Shown: positions 1 to 8,265, counted from the stretch's first letter. The stretch is 64,000 nucleotides of DNA from Pseudaestuariivita atlantica (GCF_001205715.1 NZ_AQQZ01000002.1:491501-555500); one strand, 5' to 3'. Notes: generated by a model from the letters alone, not told the origin. Numbers and translations: made by a program.

Positions 1-575
1 TCCGCGTGGCCGATCCGACGATGACATTCATCCTGCTCCGCGCGCATCGCGACCTGCTGGCGCTGGGGGAGGCGCTGGGCTGTGACACCGCCGGCATTGC
101 CGACGAGATCGCGGTGCTTGAGGCAGGGGCGCGGTCCCTCTGGAACCCCGAACTGCGCTGTTTCGATGCGCGGGACGTGGTGACGGGGGACTGGGCGGGA
201 TGCGTGTCGTCGGCCTCGTTCCTGTGCTGGGGTGCGGGGATCGACGATGCGGAGACCGCCGCGCATCTGGATCGCGTGATGGCCAAGGTGCAATACGGCG
301 TGCCCAGCCACGATCCCGAAAGCCCACGGTTCGAACCCAAGCGCTACTGGCGCGGGCCGTCCTGGGCGATCATGAACTACCTGATCGGCTCCGGCCTCGC
401 CGCGATGGGCAAGCCACAGGCAGACATGGTCCGCGACCACACCCGCGCCGCCATCGAACACCACGGCTTTGCCGAATATTTCGATCCGCTGACCGGCGAC
501 CCGGCGGGCGGAAGCACGTTTACCTGGACCGCCGCCGTCTGGCTGGGCTGGGCATCTCCGAACGCGAGGGGCTGA
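1..575 (+). CDS. Glycoside hydrolase, GH63/MGH1-like (C-terminal part)
   Basis: Only the last ~190 residues are present; the gene starts upstream of the window. The sequence resembles the catalytic (alpha/alpha)6 barrel of GH63-type enzymes (mannosyl/glucosyl-glycerate hydrolases, trehalase-like glucosidases). Visible marks are PKRYWRGPSW followed by IMNYL, a pattern typical of these barrels, and near the C-terminus GFAEYFDPLTGDPAGGSTFTWTAAVWL in outline, where the Glu of AEYFDP is the likely catalytic base. The stop lies 3 bases before the start of a MalK-type ATPase gene, so the two are almost certainly co-transcribed. The enzyme probably hydrolyses the sugar or glycoside imported by that ABC transporter. 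The exact substrate cannot be read from this fragment. Family assignment is by pattern only. Confidence 0.75.
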   Translation, partial: RVADPTMTFILLRAHRDLLALGEALGCDTAGIADEIAVLEAGARSLWNPELRCFDARDVVTGDWAGCVSSASFLCWGAGIDDAETAAHLDRVMAKVQYGVPSHDPESPRFEPKRYWRGPSWAIMNYLIGSGLAAMGKPQADMVRDHTRAAIEHHGFAEYFDPLTGDPAGGSTFTWTAAVWLGWASPNARG

Positions 576-578
576 GGC

Positions 579-1631
579 ATGGGGGCAATCACGCTCGACA
601 AAGTCGAAAAGTGGTTCGGCGAGGCGCAGGTGATCAAGGGCGTCGACCTTGAAATCGCGGATGGCGAGTTCGTCGTGTTCGTCGGCCCGTCCGGCTGCGG
701 CAAGTCCACGCTTCTGCGGATGATTGGCGGGCTGGAGGATATCTCGCGCGGGCGGCTTCTGATCGATGGGCGGGACGTGACCGACCAGCCGCCATCAAAG
801 CGCGGGCTGACGATGGTGTTCCAGTCCTACGCGCTTTATCCGCACATGTCGGTGGGCGACAACATGGGCTTTTCGCTCAAGGTCGCGGGTGCACCGAAGG
901 CGGACATCGACAAGGCCGTCGCCCATGCCGCTGACGTGCTAAAGCTGACCGATTACCTCGACCGGCGGCCCAAGGATCTGTCGGGCGGGCAGCGGCAACG
1001 GGTCGCCATCGGGCGGTCCATCGTGCGCGACCCGACGGCGTTCCTGTTCGATGAGCCCTTGTCGAACCTCGACGCGGCGCTGAGGGTCGAGATGCGGTAC
1101 GAGATCGCGAAACTCAGTCAGCGCCTGAACCGCACGATGATCTACGTCACCCACGACCAGGTGGAGGCGATGACGCTCGCCGACCGGATCGTCGTGCTGG
1201 AGTTCGGCAAGATCGCGCAGGTGGGCACGCCGCGCGAGTTGTATGAGAACCCCGCCAACCTGTTCGTTGCGCAGTTCATCGGCTCGCCCAAGATGAACGT
1301 GATGGCCTGTGAGACGGATGGGGCGGGCTACACGCTTCCCGGTGGGCGTGGCGGCAAGGCCAAGGTCGCAGGAACTGCAACGCATCTGGGCATCCGGCCC
1401 GAACATATCGGGATCGGGGCCGCTGGGACGGGCCAGCTGGATGGCACGGTGGACGTGACCGAATACCTTGGCGCGGACACCTTCGTCGTGGTCGATGGTG
1501 CGTCCGGCCAGATCACCGTGCGGGTGACGGGGGACAGCACCTTGAAACCCGGAGAGACCGTCGGCCTCACCTTCGACCCCGCGCGATTGTCGTTCTTTGA
1601 TGCAGACGGGCTGGCGCTGGCCACGGGCTGA
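579..1631 (+). CDS. Sugar ABC transporter ATPase, MalK/UgpC type
   Basis: A 350-residue ATPase energising a carbohydrate importer in the cytoplasmic membrane. Walker [10 protein letters not shown] is at residues 36-44, the ABC signature LSGGQRQR near 134-141, and Walker B AFLFDEP near 154-160, followed by the switch region [16 protein letters not shown]. The C-terminal ~110 residues form the TOBE/OB region typical of MalK/UgpC/SmoK subunits ([19 protein letters not shown]). The start ATG lies 3 bases after the upstream glycosidase stop, so this is probably the last gene of a sugar-uptake operon whose permeases and binding protein lie before the window. Substrate is unknown; the glycosidase neighbour suggests a glycoside or compatible-solute sugar. 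Confidence 0.93.
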   Translation: MGAITLDKVEKWFGEAQVIKGVDLEIADGEFVVFVGPSGCGKSTLLRMIGGLEDISRGRLLIDGRDVTDQPPSKRGLTMVFQSYALYPHMSVGDNMGFSLKVAGAPKADIDKAVAHAADVLKLTDYLDRRPKDLSGGQRQRVAIGRSIVRDPTAFLFDEPLSNLDAALRVEMRYEIAKLSQRLNRTMIYVTHDQVEAMTLADRIVVLEFGKIAQVGTPRELYENPANLFVAQFIGSPKMNVMACETDGAGYTLPGGRGGKAKVAGTATHLGIRPEHIGIGAAGTGQLDGTVDVTEYLGADTFVVVDGASGQITVRVTGDSTLKPGETVGLTFDPARLSFFDADGLALATG

Positions 1632-1679
1632 CGCGCCCGCCATTGCCCCCGCCCGCCCACGGCACTAGCCTTTGGCGCG

Positions 1680-2489
1680 ATGAACAAACCGCACCTGCCC
1701 ACGCAACCCCGCGCACGCGGCAAGCTGGAGATCGAGGTCTCGGCCAGCCCGCGCGGCACCAGGCTCGCCCGCCTGCACCAGGCCGGGGCGTTCCGGGCGC
1801 TGTTCCCGCACGGGGCTGGGATGACGGCGGTGATGCTGAACACCTCGGGCGGGGTGACGGGGGGTGATCGCTTTTCGGTGACGGCAAGCGCCGGGGAGGG
1901 CGCACATCTGACGCTCACCACGCAGGCCGCGGAACGCTATTACCGCGCGCAGCCGGGAGAGACGGGGCGGATCTCGACCGACCTGACGGTAGGGCGCGGC
2001 GCGCGGATCGACTGGTTGCCGCAGGAGACGATCCTCTTCGACCACGCCTCGGTCCACCGACGGCTTTCCGCCGAACTGGCCCCGGACGCGACGCTGGTCG
2101 CGGTGGAGCCGCTGGTCTTTGGCCGGGCCGCGATGGGAGAGCGGGTGCACCACCTGCATTTCCGCGACCGGATCGACGTAAGTCGTGACGGGGTGCCGGT
2201 TTTCGCCGACCGCGTGGCGATGGACGGCGACAGCGTCGCGCATCTTGCGGGCCGCGCGACAGGCGGCGGGGCCGGGGCGCTGGCTGCCTTGATTGTGGTC
2301 AGTCCCGAAGCGGACCGCTGGCTTGCGCCCCTGCGGCAGTTGATGCCGGAGGCGGGCGGCGTTAGCCTGATCCGGCCGGGCGTGCTCTTTGCGCGGATCG
2401 CGGCCCCCGACGGGTACGCGCTGCGCAAGACGCTTCTTCCGGCGCTGAACGCAGTGAATGTCGCGGTGCCCCGGACGTGGACACTGTAA
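1680..2489 (+). CDS. ureD: Urease accessory protein UreD
   Basis: A 269-residue UreD/UreH-family protein, the scaffold that binds the urease apoprotein and recruits UreF and UreG for nickel insertion. Family marks include FPHGAGMTAVMLNTSGGVTGGD in outline near residues 42-63 and AAERYYRAQ, then WLPQETILFDHA. Length is normal for the family. It opens the urease locus, with ureA 30 bases downstream, as in other Rhodobacteraceae. The start follows a 48-base gap after the sugar ATPase gene; I see no strong Shine-Dalgarno sequence, so the start is chosen by homology of the N-terminus. Confidence 0.95.
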   Translation: MNKPHLPTQPRARGKLEIEVSASPRGTRLARLHQAGAFRALFPHGAGMTAVMLNTSGGVTGGDRFSVTASAGEGAHLTLTTQAAERYYRAQPGETGRISTDLTVGRGARIDWLPQETILFDHASVHRRLSAELAPDATLVAVEPLVFGRAAMGERVHHLHFRDRIDVSRDGVPVFADRVAMDGDSVAHLAGRATGGGAGALAALIVVSPEADRWLAPLRQLMPEAGGVSLIRPGVLFARIAAPDGYALRKTLLPALNAVNVAVPRTWTL

Positions 2490-2519
2490 GGCCCGCAACC
2501 CCAAGGACGAAGGCAACCG

Positions 2520-2822
2520 ATGCAGCTGACCCCGCGTGAAAAAGACAAGCTGATGGTCGCCATGGCCGCCGAGGTCGCCCGCAAGCGGCTGGCCCGTGGC
2601 GTCCGCCTCAACCACCCCGAAGCCATTGCGCTGATCACCGACGCCGTGGTCGAAGGCGCCCGCGACGGGCGCAGCGTGGCCGACCTGATGGAAGCGGGCG
2701 CGCACGTGGTCACCGCCGCGCAATGCATGGAAGGGGTGCCGGACATGATCCACGACGTTCAGGTCGAAGCGACCTTTCCCGACGGGACCAAGCTGGTCAC
2801 CGTGCACAACCCGATCCGCTGA
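2520..2822 (+). CDS. ureA: Urease subunit gamma
   Basis: A 100-residue urease gamma subunit. Family marks are the N-terminus [20 protein letters not shown], the stretch [15 protein letters not shown] and the C-terminus [14 protein letters not shown]. It assembles with UreB and UreC into the (alpha beta gamma)3 nickel enzyme that hydrolyses urea to ammonia and carbamate in the cytoplasm. It lies 30 bases after ureD and 29 bases before a small membrane-protein gene. Length is exactly that of the family. Confidence 0.98.
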   Translation: MQLTPREKDKLMVAMAAEVARKRLARGVRLNHPEAIALITDAVVEGARDGRSVADLMEAGAHVVTAAQCMEGVPDMIHDVQVEATFPDGTKLVTVHNPIR

Positions 2823-2851
2823 TCGGACCATCCAGACCGGAGGAAGATCCG

Positions 2852-3142
2852 ATGATCCTCGCCCTCATCCTCTCTATCGTCGCCGGGGCCGGCGTGCGCA
2901 TCATGGAACCCGTCGTGCGGGACACGCTGAAGAACGTCACGCTGATGGATCTTGCGATCAGTGACGGGCAGTACGACATGCTGACGCTGATGCTTTTGCT
3001 GCTGGCGGTGATCGTGCTGTGCACGCTGTTCGGCATCCCGACGCCCGCCTTCCTGATCGTGCTGGGTGCGACGGTCGGGGTCTTCGGCAAGCAGATCCTC
3101 GACGCCCTGCGCGACGGGACCGCGCCAGGAGACCGGCCATGA
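2852..3142 (+). CDS. Small membrane protein of the urease operon
   Basis: A 96-residue protein with two predicted membrane segments (about residues 1-15 and 33-66, rich in L, I, V) and a short polar C-terminus. The start ATG at 2852 is preceded by a good ribosome-binding site (GGAGGAAG) about 6 bases upstream. The stop overlaps the ureB start as ATGA. A small open frame between ureA and ureB is a recurrent feature of Rhodobacter-type urease loci, but I know of no established function. Possible roles are a membrane anchor for urease or a urea/nickel-related accessory factor; both are guesses from position only. Confidence 0.8.
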   Translation: MILALILSIVAGAGVRIMEPVVRDTLKNVTLMDLAISDGQYDMLTLMLLLLAVIVLCTLFGIPTPAFLIVLGATVGVFGKQILDALRDGTAPGDRP

Positions 3143-3444
3143 TCCCCGGCGAGGTGATGCCCGCCGACGGCATGCTGACGCTGAACGCGGGGGCCGAGCC
3201 GATCACCTTGATGGTCGCCAATACCGGGGACCGGCCCGTGCAGGTGGGCAGCCACTACCATTTCGGGGAGGCCAATGCCGCGCTCGACTTCGACCGGGAG
3301 GCGGCGCGCGGCATGCGTCTTGATATCGCGGCGGGGACGGCGGTGCGGTTCGAACCCGGCCAGCGGCGGGAGGTGACACTCATTCCCATCTCGGGCGCGC
3401 GGCGGATTTTCGGGTTCAACCAGAAGGTCATGGGGGCGTTATGA
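3139..3444 (+). CDS. ureB: Urease subunit beta
   Basis: A 101-residue urease beta subunit beginning [18 protein letters not shown] and containing [19 protein letters not shown] and [17 protein letters not shown], all diagnostic of UreB. It is translationally coupled to the upstream membrane-protein gene and to the downstream LprI-like gene by ATGA overlaps. The alpha subunit gene ureC does not follow directly; it starts 2.8 kb downstream after an unrelated module. Confidence 0.98.
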   Translation: MIPGEVMPADGMLTLNAGAEPITLMVANTGDRPVQVGSHYHFGEANAALDFDREAARGMRLDIAAGTAVRFEPGQRREVTLIPISGARRIFGFNQKVMGAL

Positions 3445-3830
3445 AACGGATCGTGCTGGCGATGGCGGTGTTTGGCGGTCCTGCGGCGGCGCAGGGCCTC
3501 GATTGCATGAACGCGATCACGCAGGTCGAGATGACGGGCTGCGCGGCGCTGGCCTACGAGGCGGCGGACGAGGATCTGAACCTCGCATGGAAGCTCGCGA
3601 TGAACCGGGCGCGGCAACTGGATGGCGCGCTGTCGGCGGACGAGGTGAAGACATCGACCATCCTGCGGGATGCGCAGCGGGCGTGGATCCCGTTCCGCGA
3701 CAGGGCCTGCGAGGCCGAAAGCCTGCTGGCGCGCGGCGGGACGTTGCAGAACCAGCTGTTCTACGAATGCCTGACGCGCCTGACGCGGACGCGCACCGAG
3801 GAGCTGCGCTGGTTCGGCGAGGTGAACTGA
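3441..3830 (+). CDS. LprI-like (DUF1311) secreted protein
   Basis: A 129-residue protein with a short Sec signal peptide ([18 protein letters not shown], cleavage after AAA/AQ) and a mature domain with the lysozyme-inhibitor LprI/DUF1311 pattern: [17 protein letters not shown], a helical stretch with [27 protein letters not shown] and [10 protein letters not shown]. Four cysteines are placed to form two disulfides. The start ATG overlaps the ureB stop by 4 bases, so it is translated with the urease subunits. The link between a periplasmic LprI-type protein and urease is unexplained. DUF1311 proteins are diverse and the lysozyme-inhibitor role has been shown only for some. Confidence 0.85.
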   Translation: MKRIVLAMAVFGGPAAAQGLDCMNAITQVEMTGCAALAYEAADEDLNLAWKLAMNRARQLDGALSADEVKTSTILRDAQRAWIPFRDRACEAESLLARGGTLQNQLFYECLTRLTRTRTEELRWFGEVN

Positions 3831-3903
3831 CAGACACGGCGTGACCGCCCCGGCAGACGGGCGGCGCATTGGGGTTCCGGGCGCAAACCAAGGAGGATAC
3901 CCG

Positions 3904-4722
3904 ATGTGTGATGCGTGCGTGATGAATGCGGTCAAGGAGCGGATGCTGTCCCGCCGCGACTTCTTCAGGACCGGGGCCGCGACGGCTGCGGCGGCGACGG
4001 TGGGCGTTGCGGCGGCGACCCCAGCCGCGCTGGCGGCGGGGCACGCGTCGGTCAGCGACATGACCCACATGGTGGACGAGACCTTCCCGACCTTTTTCGG
4101 CACACCGGGGATCGGGTACGACAAGGCGTTCGATTTCGCGGAGTCGGGCTTCAACCTCTATAACCTGACAGTGATGGAGCACACCGGCACGCATATCGAC
4201 GCGCCGCTGCATTTCTCGGCGGATGGCCTGTCGGTGGACGAGATCGCGGTCGGCAGCCTCGTCTGCCCGCTGGTCAGGATCGACATCGCCGCGCGGGCCG
4301 CCGAGGATGCCGACACGCAAGTGACGCCGGACGACCTGAAAGCGTGGATCGCCGCCAATGGCGACATCCCCGACGGCGCATGCGTGGCGATGTATTCCGG
4401 CTGGGGCGAGAAGGTGCGGACCGACGCTTTCCGCAACGCCGACGGCGAGGGCAAGCTGCACTTCCCCGGCTTCCATATCGAGGCGACGCAGATGCTCCTG
4501 GAAACCGGCGCGGCTTCGCTGGCGGTGGATACGCTGTCCCTCGATCACGGGATTTCGGCGGATTTCGCAACGCATTACGCGTGGCTGCCCGCGAACCGGT
4601 ACGGGATCGAGAATATCGCGGGGCTTGAGGGTATGCCGGCCGCGGGCGCGACGCTGATCGTGGGGGCGCCGAAGATCGGGCGCGGCACCGGAGGGCCGGC
4701 GCGGATTTTCGCGATGGTCTGA
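3904..4722 (+). CDS. Tat-exported cyclase-family hydrolase
   Basis: A 272-residue member of the cyclase family (PF04199: kynurenine formamidase, isatin hydrolase and relatives), metal-dependent amide/lactam hydrolases. The metal-binding signature HTGTHIDAPLHF is near residues 96-107, and the C-terminal half carries LAVDTLSLDHG and IVGAPKIGRGTGGP as in the family. The N-terminus MCDACVMNAVKERMLSRRDF contains a twin-arginine motif (SRRDFFRTG) followed by an Ala-rich hydrophobic stretch, so the protein should be folded in the cytoplasm and exported. A CDAC cysteine pair precedes the Tat motif, which is unusual. The start at 3904 is preceded by AAGGAGG 9 bases upstream; an upstream GTG in the same frame lacks one. 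Substrate unknown. Export argues against a role as kynurenine formamidase. Confidence 0.85.
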   Translation: MCDACVMNAVKERMLSRRDFFRTGAATAAAATVGVAAATPAALAAGHASVSDMTHMVDETFPTFFGTPGIGYDKAFDFAESGFNLYNLTVMEHTGTHIDAPLHFSADGLSVDEIAVGSLVCPLVRIDIAARAAEDADTQVTPDDLKAWIAANGDIPDGACVAMYSGWGEKVRTDAFRNADGEGKLHFPGFHIEATQMLLETGAASLAVDTLSLDHGISADFATHYAWLPANRYGIENIAGLEGMPAAGATLIVGAPKIGRGTGGPARIFAMV

Positions 4723-4735
4723 GTTCCGGTTTCGA

Positions 4736-4817
4736 ATGGCCTTGCGGCCATCCGACCAACCGGGGGGAGTTTCACTCCCCCCGGACCCCCCTTGAAGGTA
4801 TTTGAGAACCGAAGAAG
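4736..4817. repeat. Intergenic hairpin plus conserved-looking tail
   Basis: Two hairpins stand side by side: a 6-bp stem ATGGCC/GGCCAT (4736-4741 with 4746-4751) and a perfect 11-bp GC-rich stem (4760-4770 with 4774-4784, 3-base loop TTC). They are followed by CCCCC and the tract AAGGTATTTGAGAACCGAAG up to about 4817. The stem can act as a terminator for the cyclase gene on the plus strand. The combination of a CCGGGGG-type hairpin and a GGTATTTG..AACC.AAGAAG tail looks like a dispersed intergenic element I recall from Rhodobacteraceae genomes; only one copy is in this window. Confidence 0.55.
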
Positions 4818-4826
4818 GACAGGCGC

Positions 4827-5222
4827 ATGGCGGTCGTGACGTTGTTGAGCGATGACGAGATGAGTGCGGAGGCGCGGGCGGTGCTGGACGATATCCGGGC
4901 GGTGCGCGGATCGGATTTCATCAACAATTTCTGGCGGGCGCTGGCGCATGATCCGGCGTTGCTGGCGGCCACGTGGGCGCGGTTGAAGGACGTGATGGCG
5001 CCCGGCGCGCTCGACCCGCTGGTGAAGGAGATGCTGTATGTCGCGGTGTCGACGGCGAACGCGTGTTCCTATTGCATCCATTCCCACACCGCGGCAGCGC
5101 GGGCCAAGGGGATGAGCGAGGCCCAGTATGGCGAGTTGCTGGCGGTGATCGGCATGGCGATGCAGACCAACGGGTTGGTCACCGCGATGCAGGTGCCGGT
5201 GGACGAAGCGTTTCGGTCGTAA
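4827..5222 (+). CDS. Carboxymuconolactone decarboxylase family, AhpD-like
   Basis: A 131-residue alkylhydroperoxidase/carboxymuconolactone decarboxylase-fold protein. It carries the AhpD-type catalytic pattern E-x11-CSYC-x3-H (KEMLYVAVSTANACSYCIHSH in outline, about residues 63-84) with the redox CxxC and the proton-relay Glu and His. It is therefore probably a thiol peroxidase or disulfide reductase rather than a true decarboxylase. It has no signal peptide, unlike the exported cyclase upstream and cytochrome c downstream. It is separated from the cyclase gene by the hairpin element and has GAAGGACAGG upstream of its ATG as a ribosome-binding site. Confidence 0.85.
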   Translation: MAVVTLLSDDEMSAEARAVLDDIRAVRGSDFINNFWRALAHDPALLAATWARLKDVMAPGALDPLVKEMLYVAVSTANACSYCIHSHTAAARAKGMSEAQYGELLAVIGMAMQTNGLVTAMQVPVDEAFRS

Positions 5223-5262
5223 GGGGCCGGGCGTGGGGGGGCGGGCCGCGCCCGGATGCGCG

Positions 5263-6105
5263 TCAGCCGGGGTCGGGCAGGGGCGGCAGGCTGCGCAGGT
5301 AAGCGACGATGGCCGCGAGGTCCTCGGGCGTGGTGCGGGCGAGGTACCCGTAGGGCATCGGCGGCATCATCGGCGAGCCGTCGGGGCGGTGGCCCTGGGT
5401 GATCATCGTGACCAGGTCGGCATCCGACCAGGCCGCGATCCCGTGTTCGTGCGGCGTCAGGTTGCTGGCGACCGACGTGCCCCATGGTCCGTGGAATTCG
5501 AAGCCGCCCGCGCCCAGCTGCGTGTCGAGCAGCGGGCCCTGCGGGCCGAAGGGTGTGTGGCATTCCAGGCAATGCGCGACCGGTCCGGCGAGGTAGCCGC
5601 CGTAGGCCACGGTGTCGGACGGGTCGGGGGCCGAGACGGTAGAGACGGGTGGGCCGTAGGCGGGGGGCAGCGGGATCGCGTAGGTCGATTGCCCGGGATC
5701 GTGATCGACCGCGGGCACGCTGCGCAAGTACATCACGATGGATTCCAGGTCGTCATCCGACAGACCGCGATACATCGCGAAAGGCATCGGTGGACCGATC
5801 AGGCTGCCATCGGGGCGCAGGCCTTCGCGGATGGCGCGGGCAAGCTCGGCATCCGACCAGTCGGCCACGCGCCCCGCCGGCGTGATGTTGGGCGCAATGG
5901 CGGTGAAGGCGGGGTTCTTTTCCACCAGTCGCCCACCGAGGTCCTGCGCCATGACAAATCCGTCGGGGCCGATTGGGGTGTGGCAATTGCCGCAGCCACC
6001 TGGGCCCTGCACGAGGTATTCACCGCGTTCGAGGCTGGGCGCGGCGAGGGCAGGTGTGATGGGCAACAGACAGACGGCAAATGCCGCGATACGGGCAAGG
6101 GTCAT
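5263..6105 (-). CDS. Diheme cytochrome c
   Basis: A 280-residue periplasmic cytochrome with a Sec signal peptide (MTLARIAAFAVCLLPITPAL, cleavage near ALAA). It contains two tandem c-type domains, each with one haem site: CGNCH (C38, C41, H42) and CLECH (C179, C182, H183). Each domain is followed by a MPPMP- or PPMPF-type methionine that can be the axial ligand and by a D(A/D)L..I..YLRS helix. The halves are clearly homologous, so the gene arose by duplication. It resembles the small cytochrome subunits of membrane alcohol/aldehyde dehydrogenases and other periplasmic oxidoreductases, but no such dehydrogenase gene is adjacent. It lies on the opposite strand inside the urease locus, with the ureC promoter region at its back. 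Confidence 0.9.
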   Translation of the reverse strand: MTLARIAAFAVCLLPITPALAAPSLERGEYLVQGPGGCGNCHTPIGPDGFVMAQDLGGRLVEKNPAFTAIAPNITPAGRVADWSDAELARAIREGLRPDGSLIGPPMPFAMYRGLSDDDLESIVMYLRSVPAVDHDPGQSTYAIPLPPAYGPPVSTVSAPDPSDTVAYGGYLAGPVAHCLECHTPFGPQGPLLDTQLGAGGFEFHGPWGTSVASNLTPHEHGIAAWSDADLVTMITQGHRPDGSPMMPPMPYGYLARTTPEDLAAIVAYLRSLPPLPDPG

Positions 6106-6284
6106 GAAAATACTCCATCAAAATGATCGTGATATCCGGATTTTAGCATAATACAGACGTGGTTTGTATAGAAATTGCCTAAGATTTCGGCAGATGGTTT
6201 TGAGCGGCGGGGATTGGTGCGGCCGAGCTTTTCTCGGGCAGCGGGCGGGATACCATTGCGCAAGCCAGAGACAGGACATTGCCG
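6106..6284. promoter_or_regulatory. Divergent promoter region, cytochrome c / ureC
   Basis: This 179-base spacer separates the divergent starts of the cytochrome c and ureC genes and is clearly AT-richer than its surroundings. It contains a 19-base inverted repeat (6151-6169) with arms ATACA and TGTAT around GACGTGGTT, and AT-rich tracts (TTTAGCATAAT, TTGTATAGAAATT) that could hold -10 elements for both directions. It shows that ureC-E-F-G probably has its own promoter, independent of ureD-A-B. No regulator can be named. Confidence 0.45.
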
Positions 6285-8039
6285 ATGCCCGCCACCATAT
6301 CCCGCGCCGATTACGCCGCCATGTTCGGCCCCACGACCGGGGACCGGGTGCGATTGGCCGATACCGATCTGATCATCGAGGTGGAGCGCGATCTGGGCGC
6401 GGAGCGGGCGGGGACCGAGGGTGGCTCGGGTCAGAACGCGGCGCTTTATGGCGAAGAGGTCAAGTTCGGCGGAGGCAAGGTGATCCGCGACGGGATGGGG
6501 CAAAGCCAGGCGACCCGGGCCGAGGGCGCGGTCGACACGGTCATCACAAACGCGCTGATCGTGGACTGGACGGGGATCTACAAGGCGGATGTGGGCCTGA
6601 GGGATGGGCGCATCCACAAGATCGGCAAGGCGGGCAACCCCGATACGCAGCCGGGTGTCGACATCATCGTCGGACCGGGGACCGAGGCGATCGCGGGTGA
6701 AGGGAAGATCCTGACGGCGGGCGGGTTCGACAGCCACATCCATTTCATCTGCCCGCAACAGATCGAGGATGCGCTGCATTCCGGCCTGACCACCATGCTG
6801 GGCGGTGGCACGGGGCCTGCACACGGCACGCTCGCCACCACCGTCACGCCGGGGCCGTGGCATATCGGGCGGATGTTGCAGGCCGCCGATGCCTTCCCAA
6901 TGAACTTGGCGTTTGCGGGCAAGGGCAACGCCTCGCTCCCTGCCGCGCTTGAAGAACAGATCAAGGCCGGGGCCTGCGCGCTGAAGCTGCACGAGGATTG
7001 GGGGACGACGCCGGGGGCCATCGATTGCTGCCTGTCGGTCGCAGACGCTTGGGATGTGCAGGTGATGATCCATACCGACACGCTGAACGAGAGCGGGTTT
7101 GTCGAGAACACCGTCGCCGCCATGAAGGGCCGCACGATCCATGCCTTCCACACCGAAGGGGCCGGTGGCGGGCACGCGCCGGACATCATCAGTATCTGCG
7201 GGGAGGAGCACGTCCTGCCTTCCTCGACCAACCCGACGCGGCCCTTCACGGTGAACACGCTCGAAGAGCATCTCGACATGCTGATGGTGTGCCACCACCT
7301 CGACAAATCGATCCCCGAAGACGTGGCCTTTGCCGAAAGCCGCATCCGGCGGGAGACCATCGCGGCCGAGGACATCCTGCACGACATGGGTGCGTTTTCG
7401 ATCATCGCGTCAGACAGCCAGGCGATGGGCCGGGTAGGCGAGGTGCTGATCCGCACGTGGCAGACCGCCGACAAGATGAAGAAACAGCGTGGGCGTCTCC
7501 CCGAAGAGACCGGTGACAACGACAACATGCGGGTGCGCCGGTACATCGCGAAATACACGATCAACCCGGCCATCGCGCATGGGATCAGCCACGAGATCGG
7601 TTCGATCGAAGAGGGCAAGCGCGCCGATCTGTGCCTGTGGAATCCGGCCTTCTTTGGCGTGAAGCCCGAGATGGTGCTGATCGGCGGCTCGATCGTCTGC
7701 GCCCAGATGGGTGATCCGAACGCGTCGATCCCGACACCGCAGCCTGTCTATACCCGGCCGATGTTCGGGGCGTTCGGGCGGGCGGTGGAAAACTCTGCCG
7801 TGACCTTTGTGTCGGAGGCGGCGCAGGCCGATGGGATCGGCAAGGCGCTGGGCCTCGCGAAGCAGACACTTGCGGTGCAGAACACGCGGGAGATCGGGAA
7901 GAAAGACCTCAAGCTGAACGACGCGACGCCGGAGGTCGAGGTGCATCCCGAAACCTACGAGGTGCGGGCGGATGGCGAACTTTTGACCTGCGAGCCGGCA
8001 GAGGTCTTGCCGATGGCGCAGCGGTATTTCCTGTTTTGA
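6285..8039 (+). CDS. ureC: Urease subunit alpha (catalytic)
   Basis: A 584-residue urease alpha subunit. All nickel-site residues are present: HIHF (H151, H153), the carbamylated lysine in [10 protein letters not shown] (K234), H263 in [10 protein letters not shown]289, the flap CHH (C336, H337) and D377 in ASDSQAMGR. Each is offset by 17 from the Klebsiella numbering, so the enzyme should be active. The start ATG at 6285 ([10 protein letters not shown]) follows AGGACA; a TTG two codons upstream is less likely. It is the first gene of the second urease block, ureC-ureE-ureF-ureG, separated from ureB by 2.8 kb including an opposite-strand gene. Confidence 0.98.
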   Translation: MPATISRADYAAMFGPTTGDRVRLADTDLIIEVERDLGAERAGTEGGSGQNAALYGEEVKFGGGKVIRDGMGQSQATRAEGAVDTVITNALIVDWTGIYKADVGLRDGRIHKIGKAGNPDTQPGVDIIVGPGTEAIAGEGKILTAGGFDSHIHFICPQQIEDALHSGLTTMLGGGTGPAHGTLATTVTPGPWHIGRMLQAADAFPMNLAFAGKGNASLPAALEEQIKAGACALKLHEDWGTTPGAIDCCLSVADAWDVQVMIHTDTLNESGFVENTVAAMKGRTIHAFHTEGAGGGHAPDIISICGEEHVLPSSTNPTRPFTVNTLEEHLDMLMVCHHLDKSIPEDVAFAESRIRRETIAAEDILHDMGAFSIIASDSQAMGRVGEVLIRTWQTADKMKKQRGRLPEETGDNDNMRVRRYIAKYTINPAIAHGISHEIGSIEEGKRADLCLWNPAFFGVKPEMVLIGGSIVCAQMGDPNASIPTPQPVYTRPMFGAFGRAVENSAVTFVSEAAQADGIGKALGLAKQTLAVQNTREIGKKDLKLNDATPEVEVHPETYEVRADGELLTCEPAEVLPMAQRYFLF

Positions 8040-8202
8040 GCGGCGCGCCCATGCTCTCTCAGCAATCGCCCGATGGGCAGTTTCGTGCAAGCTGCGCCAT
8101 GGATGGGCCGCGGTACGGCGATCCGACAGATGTTCTAAGCAGCTTTATGGCTGCCATGTCCGAAATCCGCGGATGCGATGCGCCAAGGACAACCAAATCG
8201 CC

Positions 8203-8265
8203 GGGCCGTGGGGGCGGCCCAGCGATGGCGCGGCGGCCTTCGGCCTTGATTCCGCGCCTGGGGCG
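8203..8265. other. Stem-loop structure between ureC and ureE
   Basis: The 245-base ureC-ureE spacer contains no convincing gene but a structured element. CGGCCCAG (8215-8222) pairs with CTGGGGCG (8258-8265) with one mismatch, and GCGCGG (8228-8233) pairs perfectly with CCGCGC (8252-8257), leaving a 5-base bulge and an apical segment with GGCC-TTC-GGCC. A competing 6-bp hairpin GGGCCG/CGGCCC (8203-8208 with 8215-8220) precedes it. It could act as an mRNA processing or stabilising site, an attenuator, or be a copy of a dispersed repeat. Confidence 0.45.

Noticed and set aside
3904-4722. Reading the cyclase-family gene as kynurenine formamidase partnering kynU at 53648
   Set aside because: The protein has a twin-arginine signal and should be exported, and the genes are 49 kb apart, so no functional link can be supported.
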